DNA of 64,000 nucleotides. Origin: Spirosoma aureum. GTDB lineage: Bacteria; Bacteroidota; Bacteroidia; Cytophagales; Spirosomataceae. The number at the start of each line of letters is the position of its first letter. Position 1 is the stretch's first letter. The notes below the pieces were generated by a model that had not been told where the DNA came from, made no database searches, and saw only the letters and a program-made list of their open reading frames with translations. The position numbers were made by a program, and so were the translations under genes. The stretch is from the NCBI RefSeq assembly GCF_011604685.1, contig NZ_CP050063.1, forward strand, positions 2,316,501-2,380,500, written 5' to 3'. This document shows, in pieces, positions 54,152 through 62,010 of this stretch.

Positions 54152-55120
54152 TCAATGATCTCCGTAACGTTTTTCTCCGGCCGTAACGGCCAACGCCAGC
54201 TTGTTCTGTTTCGGTGGCAGCGGACAGGTGGCGTAGGGAGTAAAGGCGCAGGGTGGGTTTATGGCCTGATTGAAGTCGAGGATCGTGGTGCCATCGGCCC
54301 CCGGCTTGTCAGCGTACAGGAACCGCCCCGACCCGTAGGTTTCGTGGGTGTTGGTGGCGTCACCAAACAGGATAAATAACTTTTGTCCTTCACCAACCGC
54401 ATCGAGCCGGTAGGTTTTGCCTGCCCGTTCGAAGACAAGCGTACCTACTAACGGTTGCTGGGATGTCAGGCCCAGTACGTCAAGAATCGGAATGGTTTTT
54501 GGAGTCGATGGGGTTTCCACCCGCGCTTTAACCTGCCAGCTTTCGTCGACCGGGAAACGCTCGACACCGTGAAATTCGCTTACATAAGGGCTATCGAGAT
54601 CGCGTAAGCGAATGCCATATTGATTGCCTCGTTTAATGATAAACCATCGCAGCGAGCCATGAGCCAGGGTTAGGGGCTTTTGATTTGGACCAAAAATGAC
54701 GGTAGATTCAGTTAGGGGCTGCTCATTGGCCGATACGGTTGCTCCCTTGTGCGGAACAAAGCGAACGTCTCCTTTTTCCAGATAAAGCTGGCCCAGATCG
54801 GCCGGTGCGTCGGCCACCGGAAAGGCTATATCAAAATCAGAACCCCGACCAAGTGAGTTTTTACCCTCTTTCAGCCAGAATAGCCCGGCCAGATTGAGCC
54901 AGCCATTTTCGCTCTTCAACGAAACAACGCGTTTCTGGTGCCATTGATCGATTTTTTCCCGATAAGCCGGATCGTCGGTGATGCGAAACCCGGATACTAC
55001 AAGAGTCATCAGCAGGCAGAGGGCCATAAACCAGCGTGAGTACACCGTCAAAGACGGTGATTTTCGGGCTGCCTTATTGCCCCGGAACGCCATTTGGTTG
55101 TTTTCGAGTTTGTGTCTCAT
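54152..55120 (-). CDS. DUF1684 family exported protein
   Basis: A 322-residue protein with a hydrophobic N-terminal export segment (about 28-47, RWFMALCLLMTLVVSGF) ahead of the domain. DUF1684 is shown by SLKSENGWLNLAGLFWLKEG (about 69-88) and the C-terminal block DFNQAINPPCAFTPYATCPL then GEKRYGDH. The family's activity is unknown; the invariant C-terminal Cys/Pro/His block looks like an active site. A start nine codons later (MAFRGNK) is possible. It lies between a sterol desaturase-like gene (52 bp) and the small hypothetical gene. Confidence 0.9.
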   Translation of the reverse strand: MRHKLENNQMAFRGNKAARKSPSLTVYSRWFMALCLLMTLVVSGFRITDDPAYREKIDQWHQKRVVSLKSENGWLNLAGLFWLKEGKNSLGRGSDFDIAFPVADAPADLGQLYLEKGDVRFVPHKGATVSANEQPLTESTVIFGPNQKPLTLAHGSLRWFIIKRGNQYGIRLRDLDSPYVSEFHGVERFPVDESWQVKARVETPSTPKTIPILDVLGLTSQQPLVGTLVFERAGKTYRLDAVGEGQKLFILFGDATNTHETYGSGRFLYADKPGADGTTILDFNQAINPPCAFTPYATCPLPPKQNKLALAVTAGEKRYGDH

Positions 55121-55171
55121 AAAATTCAGGCTGTAGTCAGTAATGAAGGTATTCGGCTGGATAGTAAGTGG

Positions 55172-56386
55172 TTACCCCACCGTTCCATACACGAGCCGGA
55201 AATAACGTTTTTGGATCAATGAGAAATAAGCCCAGAGCGACAGCCCACCGATATAGGCCAGAATGACCAGCATCGGATAGCCCAGCGTCAGGTATAAACC
55301 AAGCCAGAGCACGATCAACCGGCCAATTTCAGGGTACAGTACCCATTGCCGTTGTTCAAGCAGTGCTCCACAATTAATTACTGTCAGCAAAATAAAGAGG
55401 GTGGTTAGAACCTTTACGGGTACAGACACGTAGCCGTCAAACAGCAGGTAGGTAAATAAGATCAACAGGATACCCGTAAGTTGCCCAACGACATAGCCCC
55501 GAAATCGTCGGCTCGTTGCTCGTACGGATGAGCGCAACAACAGCTGATTTTCTAATCCCTCGCGAATCGTCGGGTCAACGGCATCCGGTTTGTCGAAGAG
55601 AAGCTTGATTTTAGCCCGGAACCCCGGTGTTCGGCGGGCATGCTCAACTAACTCAAGCAGAAAATGAAAATGCTGCCACAGAAAGCTATGGCTGTCGAGC
55701 TGTTTGGTTAAGCCATAAACGGGTTCTTCCTGCTCTTCGGCAAAGGTGCCAAACAGCTTGTCCCAGAAAATAAAGACGTCACCATAGTTCTTGTCCAGGT
55801 AGTCGGGATTGCTCGCGTGGTGAACGCGGTGGTGTGAAGGTGTCACGAAGACATGCTCGAGCCAGCCCAGTTTGCCTATTGTGCGGGTGTGAATAAAAAA
55901 CGGATAGAGTCCGTGAACCAGCAGCATGGTCGTAATCATTTCGGCGGGAAAACCGATGACCGGCAAAATCGACCAGAAACCTGTGCGTACCACGGCCTGA
56001 AAGACCGTAATGCGGGCCGAAACAGTGTAATTGAAATCTTCGCTCTGATGATGCACTACATGAACGGCCCAGAACACATTAATCTCATGGGCCAGCCGAT
56101 GATACCAGTACCAGACAAAATCGGTGGCGATGAGCAAGGCTATCCAAGTCCAGGCATTGGTTTTAATGTCGAACAGGGCATAATGTTGATGTAAATAATT
56201 ATACACGAAATAAAACGCGCCAACCGTAAAACTATCGATAAGCCGTTCGGCGATGCCCACGTTCAGGTTGGCAACCGAATTGTTGAATGTAAAGTACTTT
56301 TTCTTCTGCCGTTTGGCAACGAGATATTCCACCCCCATAAAAAACAGGAACAAGGGAACGGCAAAGGCAATCCAGTTAATCTGCAT
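55172..56386 (-). CDS. Sterol desaturase/fatty acid hydroxylase family protein
   Basis: A 404-residue membrane di-iron enzyme. The hydroxylase part covers about 1-240 with the eight-His boxes: HRLAH (96-100), HVVHH (109-113) and HHRVHH (185-190). The C-terminal half has four more hydrophobic segments (about 290-395). Such enzymes hydroxylate or desaturate lipids using O2. The extra C-terminal membrane region is longer than in simple C-4 sterol oxidases and similar to other bacterial relatives. It is the most upstream gene of the minus-strand run after the M14 peptidase, with a 66-bp gap to that gene. Confidence 0.9.
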   Translation of the reverse strand: MQINWIAFAVPLFLFFMGVEYLVAKRQKKKYFTFNNSVANLNVGIAERLIDSFTVGAFYFVYNYLHQHYALFDIKTNAWTWIALLIATDFVWYWYHRLAHEINVFWAVHVVHHQSEDFNYTVSARITVFQAVVRTGFWSILPVIGFPAEMITTMLLVHGLYPFFIHTRTIGKLGWLEHVFVTPSHHRVHHASNPDYLDKNYGDVFIFWDKLFGTFAEEQEEPVYGLTKQLDSHSFLWQHFHFLLELVEHARRTPGFRAKIKLLFDKPDAVDPTIREGLENQLLLRSSVRATSRRFRGYVVGQLTGILLILFTYLLFDGYVSVPVKVLTTLFILLTVINCGALLEQRQWVLYPEIGRLIVLWLGLYLTLGYPMLVILAYIGGLSLWAYFSLIQKRYFRLVYGTVG

Positions 56387-56452
56387 AGGTATTCGCTACT
56401 ACTTATTTATAAAATTGTCGCCAAAGAGACCGTTCGCTTTGGCGACACCATG

Positions 56453-59134
56453 CTAATTCTCTTCCTGCCCGTTCGACAATTGGGTAGCCGGAACCGTCAG
56501 ATGCTGACCAAACAACAGCGCGTTCAGGAACAATTTCGAGGTGCCATGCCAGTAACTGCGGAAATTCGGATTATCGGCGAACAGTACGATCCGCCCGGCT
56601 CCTTCCGGACTCACAACCACAGCCGCGGAATTGCTGATTTTCTTTAGATTTTCTTTTGAAACAAACCCGCTCACATAGGGCGACGCCGTGTATTTTACCA
56701 CCGTGCCATAGGGACTGCTACTTGGTTTGAGAATGGTCGTTCCGTTGCGGAACACAAAGATTTTGCGATCCGTAAAACCGAATCCAAGTGGGTTCGTAAT
56801 ATCCAGATCGGCCGTATAAATCGAGCCAGCCACGGCACGAGGCCCTTCTTTGGCCGCAATGTTGACAAAGTCAATTCGATCGTTCGGGCGGGTTGCTGCC
56901 GATTTGCCCGTATCTGCCTTCGCAACGGCAGCCGGAGCCAGTAGATTTTCTTTAACCAGACCCTGTTTGATGGCCCATTCAGACGCGTTTTTGAGGGTGA
57001 TCAGGGTGCCGCCCTCTTCAACCCAGTTTTTCAGTCGGGCAACAACCGCTTTGTCGAGCGATGCGTACTGACCGCCCACCAGAATCACAGTGTTGTAACG
57101 GCTCCAATTCGCCCGTCCGGCGTTACTGATCTCGATCTTTGAGAGTGGTAGCTTCAGGTGTTCGCTCAGCAAAAACCAGACTTCACCTGCTTCGGATGGG
57201 TTAACGCCCTGGCCAACCAGCAAAGCAGCTTCGGGCTTTTTCAGCGTACGGATGTTGTTACTGCCCAGGTCGATGCCCCCCGCATTGAATCCCGTTGAAA
57301 CACCCGTAAAGGTTACGCCAGCCTGTTTACTGATAGCGTTGACGACCTTGTAGAGCGAATCGGCACTGATAGACTGAGCGGCTACCGGGATCACGATGGA
57401 ACCGTATCCGAAATCACGATTTGGGTCATCCTTGACGGGATTAATGCTTTGCGGTCCTGAACTGGAACGAGCCACTGTATTCACCTGGAATGGCTTCAGC
57501 GCTACTTTGGCCTGAACGCCTGCCAGTTGTAAAGAAGATAGTGCCGTCGACGCGTGATAGTCGGACCAGTTCAGCACATAAGCGTAGGTCGATGGGCCGT
57601 TCAGAATACCTCCTGCCAATGGCTTGGCCACCGAAATCGGATTGCCTTTCACCAGAGCCGCGTCTTTCAATTTGGCGTATGGAAGTCCATAACCATGCAC
57701 GAGCGACCAACCGGTTACGTCGTAAAAAACACTATCGTGGAAGGCTGTCACTTCCTCAAAAAGCGAATGAACAATTCGGTAATTGGGCTGTGCCGTCGGA
57801 ACGACATAGGCTTTCCCCGGCGTAAAGGTCTTGCTCTCAACGGTAGTGCGCTGGGGTAGCTCATACACCTGAATGTGGTGTTGCAGGAGTGTTTCCAGGA
57901 AGCGATTGGTCAGATTATCGTCGTTACTACTGCCAAATACGTAGGCTTTGGTTGGAAATTTCTGCGCTTCGGTCAGGGCAGATGCGAAGAACTCTTTCTG
58001 GTGTTTCAGGTAAACGTCTTTTTCCTCAACGGCTCCTTTTATGGCTGCTAAACCGGTTGCTACATGGTTACGAATCGTGAACGGGAATGTCACGACGCCG
58101 TTGGTGCCCTCCTGTGCCAGTCCACGTGAGCTACCCACTTCAAAGGTTACGCCCACGCCCCCGGTAAAATCAGGATAGGTAGAACCATAAATGGGAGAGA
58201 GGTTATCGAACTGCTCTTTGGTCCAGTAAAACGTGCCGAGATTATCCAGGGCTTTGGCAAAATATTTCGCCAGTTTCACATTCAGCACATCGTAGGTAGC
58301 GCGTGGAATCAGGTCATTTTCGGTGCTGTAAGGCTTCGATGGTTCAAAATAATAGGTACTATTGGTGCCCATCTCGTGAAAATCGATCATCACGTTTGGG
58401 TACCAGTCATGGTGAAACTTCATCCGGTTGCGACTCTCGATGTGAGCCAGTGGAAGCCAGTCGCGATTGAGGTCGTTGAGGTAGTGGTTAAAACGTCCAC
58501 CGGGCCAGAGCTCGTTGTGTTCGCGGTCGAGCGGATCAGTAACCGGCGGGAATGATTTATGCTGATTGAACCATTGCACGGCACGGTCGCGACCATCGGG
58601 GTTTTCGGCTGGATCAAGTGTTAAAACAGCTTCATTGAGCCATCGGCCTGTTTCGGCGTCGGTCGAAGCTGTCAGGTAGTAAGCTGTCAATAGGGCCGCT
58701 TCGCTGCTGGAATTTTCATTGCCATGAACTGTGTAGGCCAGATGAACAACAACCGGTAATTTACTGTAGTCTGGTGCCGGAATTTTTGGATCAGCCAGTT
58801 GCAGATGGTCTTTACGTATCTGCTCCAGATTTTTCTGATTAGCAACTGATGTAAAGAACGCGATCACCTGAGGACGTTCTTCATAAGTTTTGCCAATGTT
58901 GATCAGACTTACCTTGTCGGATAGCCGATCGAGCTCTTTAAGATAAGCCACGATTTGATCGTATCGTGTGTAGTGAGTACCAATCGGGTAGCCCAGAAAC
59001 TGCTCAGGGGTTGGAATCGTAGGGTCGAAGGTGGGTTTGTATCCAGAAAAATAGTACCTATTCTGAGCGAGTAGGGGTGGAGAAAGGGCTATAAATAATA
59101 TAGTCGATAGGAGTAGTAGATTTAGTTTGTGCAT
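56453..59134 (-). CDS. M14 zinc carboxypeptidase
   Basis: An 893-residue exported peptidase: signal peptide (1-23, ending LLAQ), M14 catalytic domain (about 50-370), and a long beta-rich C-terminal part of unclear role (about 400-893). Zinc ligands and neighbours are visible: HGNENSSSE (His137, Glu140), NPDGRD (178-183), FHEMG (His253). A probable catalytic Glu is in GVTFEVGSSRG near 330. By family it removes C-terminal amino acids. It has its own promoter region (366-bp gap to the response regulator, divergently oriented) and could feed the same peptide economy as the SusCD-peptidase locus, but it is far from it. Confidence 0.9.
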   Translation of the reverse strand: MHKLNLLLLSTILFIALSPPLLAQNRYYFSGYKPTFDPTIPTPEQFLGYPIGTHYTRYDQIVAYLKELDRLSDKVSLINIGKTYEERPQVIAFFTSVANQKNLEQIRKDHLQLADPKIPAPDYSKLPVVVHLAYTVHGNENSSSEAALLTAYYLTASTDAETGRWLNEAVLTLDPAENPDGRDRAVQWFNQHKSFPPVTDPLDREHNELWPGGRFNHYLNDLNRDWLPLAHIESRNRMKFHHDWYPNVMIDFHEMGTNSTYYFEPSKPYSTENDLIPRATYDVLNVKLAKYFAKALDNLGTFYWTKEQFDNLSPIYGSTYPDFTGGVGVTFEVGSSRGLAQEGTNGVVTFPFTIRNHVATGLAAIKGAVEEKDVYLKHQKEFFASALTEAQKFPTKAYVFGSSNDDNLTNRFLETLLQHHIQVYELPQRTTVESKTFTPGKAYVVPTAQPNYRIVHSLFEEVTAFHDSVFYDVTGWSLVHGYGLPYAKLKDAALVKGNPISVAKPLAGGILNGPSTYAYVLNWSDYHASTALSSLQLAGVQAKVALKPFQVNTVARSSSGPQSINPVKDDPNRDFGYGSIVIPVAAQSISADSLYKVVNAISKQAGVTFTGVSTGFNAGGIDLGSNNIRTLKKPEAALLVGQGVNPSEAGEVWFLLSEHLKLPLSKIEISNAGRANWSRYNTVILVGGQYASLDKAVVARLKNWVEEGGTLITLKNASEWAIKQGLVKENLLAPAAVAKADTGKSAATRPNDRIDFVNIAAKEGPRAVAGSIYTADLDITNPLGFGFTDRKIFVFRNGTTILKPSSSPYGTVVKYTASPYVSGFVSKENLKKISNSAAVVVSPEGAGRIVLFADNPNFRSYWHGTSKLFLNALLFGQHLTVPATQLSNGQEEN

Positions 59135-59500
59135 GATGGTCGTTTTTTTACAAACTTATAGGTTTTTCGATATGAAAAAATAGATCATCTCCTTTTTTTG
59201 ACGCTATTGTTCTGATTTACCGGTCGATAGGATTTTGGGAAGTAAGATATTGCACATTAGGTTGACTAGGGATGGCGCTTATATCAGGCAGCAGGCTATT
59301 GCCGGATGGCCCGATTTTAGTGCTTTATGTCAAAGCCAGTTAGTCAGTTTCTTTAAAGCATTAGAGGAATTAATTCAAATTACGTGATTGATTCGGAACT
59401 TGATCGACCCACTAACACTGTTACTTTACCAGTATTAAGTTGATTTTGCTAATTGCCTGACCTGAATTCTTCAGAAAGGGTTTACTCAATATTGGATATT
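59135..59500. other. Divergent intergenic region, M14 peptidase and response regulator
   Basis: About 366 bp with no supported gene. CAAACTTA at 59151-59158 reads TAAGTTTG on the minus strand, a TAnnTTTG-like -7 word about 20 bp before the M14 start. No matching -33 box and no clear promoter for the response regulator side were seen. Confidence 0.5.
59151..59158 (-). promoter_or_regulatory. Candidate -7 element for the M14 gene
   Basis: TAAGTTTG on the minus strand fits TAnnTTTG and gives a short leader. The -33 position reads TTTT rather than TTTG. Confidence 0.4.
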
Positions 59501-60184
59501 ATGCGAATTTTGATCGTTGAAGATGAAGGGGAAGTCGCAGCGCTCATCAAAACGGGTTTAGAGGATTATGGCTTCGAGGCAACAATAGCGGGCGATGCTA
59601 TGGAAGCTCAACAAAGGCTGGCGGAACGGGACTTTGATATTGTCATTCTTGATGTGAATTTACCCATCATCAGCGGATTTGATCTGTGTCGGATGATTCG
59701 GAACCGCTTTGAAACCTTGCCAATTCTGATGCTGACCGCGTTTGGGAGTACCACAAGCAAACTGGATGGATTCGATGCTGGTGCGGATGACTATCTCGTA
59801 AAACCGTTTGAATTTCGCGAACTCGTTGCCCGGTTGCGCGCACTGACCCGGCGAAATTCTGTCCAGTCGACCGACTTGCCGGTTCTTAAAATTGCGGATC
59901 TGGAACTGAACCAGCAGAGTAAAACGGTAAAACGTGGAAATCAGAAAATAATGCTGACAGCCAGAGAATTGGCCTTGCTTGAGTTTTTTCTGAAAAACCA
60001 GAATCGTGCCCTGACCCGAAACGAAATAATTGAGCATGTCTGGGACATTAATTTCGATACAGGCACCAACGTCGTGGATGTGTACGTCAATTATTTACGC
60101 AAGAAAATAGACAAGGATTTTCCGCTCAAGCTAATCCATACCCTAAGTGGTATTGGGTACATTATGCAGGCCACCGACGACTAA
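59501..60184 (+). CDS. OmpR/PhoB-family response regulator
   Basis: A 227-residue DNA-binding regulator. The ATG at 59501 is preferred to a TTG 16 codons earlier. The receiver domain has the acidic pair in VEDEGE, the phosphoacceptor Asp51 (VILDVNLP), a Thr in LMLTAFG and Lys in YLVKPFE. The winged-helix output (about 130-225) ends with NVVDVYVNYLRKKI and HTLSGIGYIM, the typical OmpR/PhoB form. It lies 3 bp before its histidine kinase. A downstream array of 11-bp direct repeats is a likely binding site, since this family binds as tandem dimers at that spacing. Targets beyond it are unknown. Confidence 0.95.
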   Translation: MRILIVEDEGEVAALIKTGLEDYGFEATIAGDAMEAQQRLAERDFDIVILDVNLPIISGFDLCRMIRNRFETLPILMLTAFGSTTSKLDGFDAGADDYLVKPFEFRELVARLRALTRRNSVQSTDLPVLKIADLELNQQSKTVKRGNQKIMLTARELALLEFFLKNQNRALTRNEIIEHVWDINFDTGTNVVDVYVNYLRKKIDKDFPLKLIHTLSGIGYIMQATDD

Positions 60185-60187
60185 CTC

Positions 60188-61555
60188 ATGAAAATAAGGA
60201 CTCGCCTATCGTTTACGTTTGTCGGAATTGTTGCGGCTATTCTACTGCTGTTTTCGTTTGTGGTCTATGCCACAGCCGAGTATTTCCGGCAGCGTGACTT
60301 TTACCTGCGACTGAGCGATAAAGCAAGAACAACGGCCCGGTTGCTCCTTGATGAAGATGAGATTACGACGCGTCTGCTACGGATCATCGAGCAAAATAAT
60401 TTAACCGCTCTCCCCGAAGAGCAGATCAATATTTATGATCGGAGCAACCGAATGCTGTATGCCACTCGGGATAGCGCAATCGTAAAGCCTGAGATTCTGG
60501 ATCTTATTCGGAAAAAGAAAGAAGTTTTCTTTCGCCATCATGGAAAAGAAATCGTCGGTTTCATTCACCAGCATAACACACAGGAATATATCCTGATCGC
60601 ATCAGCCTATGACCAGTATGGTCTGGAGGAAATGCAACACCTGGGAACCATCATGGGCGTGGGGTTGCTATGCAGTCTGGCTCTGATGGGGGCAGTGGGC
60701 TGGGCCTATGCCGGACGTTCTTTAAGGCCTATTTCCGACGTAATTCGGCAGGTAGACCGGATTACCGCGTCCAATCTGAACCAACGGGTCAATGCAGGCA
60801 ATGATCATGACGAATTAGCCCAGCTCGCGCATACCTTCAACCTGATGCTCGACCGGGTACAGGAAGCTTTTGAGATGCAGCGCAATTTTGTTTCCAATGC
60901 ATCGCATGAGCTGCGTACACCCCTGACGATCATAACGGGCCAGATTGAAGTAACGCTGATAAAACGGCGTACGGTCGAAGAGCACGAAGCTAAATGGAAA
61001 GCGGTACTGGAGGTAATTCAGCGCATGAACAAACTAACGAATAACCTACTGGATCTGACCCTGGTAAGTCTGGAAGCTACACCGTTGAAATTCAGTGAGG
61101 TATCGATTGATGAAGTTATTTTTCAGGCTTCCCAGATGCTGATGAATCGTCAGCCTGATTATTCGGTTGTGTTCTCATTTGATGGGCAGATCGAAACAAT
61201 TCAGCCCTCACTAACCATTGAGGGCAACAAATCACTCCTGTATTCGGCCTTTTTCAATCTGATGGAAAATGGCTGTAAGTTTTCCGAAAACAAGCGGGTA
61301 GAGGTCATCCTGGGTGCTACTGAACGCTGGGTTACGGTTCAGTTTAAAGATGAAGGAATCGGCATTCTGGAAACCGACATCAAAAGCATCTACGAACCCT
61401 TTTTTCGGGCCGAGAACGTCAAACGCATTCACGGACACGGCGTTGGCCTTCCGCTCACCTATCGAATTATTCAGCTTCACCACGGCCAGATCAGGGTTTC
61501 GTCACAGATAAATCGCGGAACAACCTTCACCATTCAACTGCCCAAAAAGCTCTAA
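60188..61555 (+). CDS. Sensor histidine kinase
   Basis: A 455-residue membrane kinase: membrane segment 1 (about 9-30), a periplasmic sensor of about 120 residues with no recognised domain, membrane segment 2 (about 153-176), HAMP (about 177-228), HisKA with phospho-His240 (FVSNASHELRTPL), and an ATP domain with NLMENGCKF (N box near 357-365), DEGIGI and GHGVGLPL. It phosphorylates the response regulator encoded just before it. The signal is unknown. The last codons run directly into the 11-bp repeat array. Confidence 0.95.
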   Translation: MKIRTRLSFTFVGIVAAILLLFSFVVYATAEYFRQRDFYLRLSDKARTTARLLLDEDEITTRLLRIIEQNNLTALPEEQINIYDRSNRMLYATRDSAIVKPEILDLIRKKKEVFFRHHGKEIVGFIHQHNTQEYILIASAYDQYGLEEMQHLGTIMGVGLLCSLALMGAVGWAYAGRSLRPISDVIRQVDRITASNLNQRVNAGNDHDELAQLAHTFNLMLDRVQEAFEMQRNFVSNASHELRTPLTIITGQIEVTLIKRRTVEEHEAKWKAVLEVIQRMNKLTNNLLDLTLVSLEATPLKFSEVSIDEVIFQASQMLMNRQPDYSVVFSFDGQIETIQPSLTIEGNKSLLYSAFFNLMENGCKFSENKRVEVILGATERWVTVQFKDEGIGILETDIKSIYEPFFRAENVKRIHGHGVGLPLTYRIIQLHHGQIRVSSQINRGTTFTIQLPKKL

Positions 61556-61616
61556 TCGATTTCTAATCGGTTTCTAATTGGTTTCTCATCACCTTCTAAC
61601 TGATCCCTAATGACAG
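61551..61616 (+). promoter_or_regulatory. Six-unit 11-bp direct-repeat array, putative operator
   Basis: Units start at 61551, 61562, 61573, 61584, 61595 and 61606. The first three are nearly identical (TCTAATCGATT, TCTAATCGGTT, TCTAATTGGTT); the others keep the CTAAT/CTCAT core. An 11-bp period is the spacing at which OmpR/PhoB-type dimers bind side by side. The last unit ends 16 bp before a -7 element, overlapping where a -33 box would be. Confidence 0.6.
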
Positions 61617-61632
61617 CAGTTATTGGCTGGTC

Positions 61633-61640
61633 TATCTTTG
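61633..61640 (+). promoter_or_regulatory. -7 promoter element before the small membrane gene
   Basis: TATCTTTG matches TAnnTTTG and lies about 40 bp before the ATG at 61682. No TTTG box occurs at the -33 distance; instead the repeat array occupies that place, which fits activator-dependent transcription. Confidence 0.5.
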
Positions 61641-61681
61641 TTGCGCAAAATTTTTAGTACACTCATTAACCGCCTTGAGCT

Positions 61682-61969
61682 ATGTACGACAACGTTAACA
61701 GAAAGACCGGAAAGCTGATCAACTGGATTACCGTTTGGGGGTTCATCATTGCCTGCATTGCCTTTAACAAGTACGTCGATTATCGACACCAACGGCAGGA
61801 GTTTCGTGCACAGTATAACGCCGAAAGCCGGCGGGCCGACTCCCTTCTCGTCGAGAAGAAACGCCTGGAACAGCGCCTGCGCGAGCTGGAGAATACAGCG
61901 AATCAGGGCGTGTCGGTGATTCGGCAAGGAAATAATCAACAAAAAGTAGCCGTGGCTAATGCGTTGTGA
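61682..61969 (+). CDS. Small membrane protein with coiled coil
   Basis: A 95-residue protein with a single membrane helix (about 14-30, LINWITVWGFIIACIAFNKYV) and a charged coiled-coil region (about 37-70, RRADSLLVEKKRLEQRLREL), then a polar tail. No family was recognised. It lies between the histidine kinase and the SulP gene, just after an operator-like repeat array and promoter element, and ends about 40 bp before the transporter start. This placement supports it being a real gene and suggests a partner or regulator of the transporter, but that role is inferred. Confidence 0.65.
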   Translation: MYDNVNRKTGKLINWITVWGFIIACIAFNKYVDYRHQRQEFRAQYNAESRRADSLLVEKKRLEQRLRELENTANQGVSVIRQGNNQQKVAVANAL

Positions 61970-62010
61970 AATGCAACCAGCCGCAGGAACATAAATCTCA
62001 ACGGAACCTG

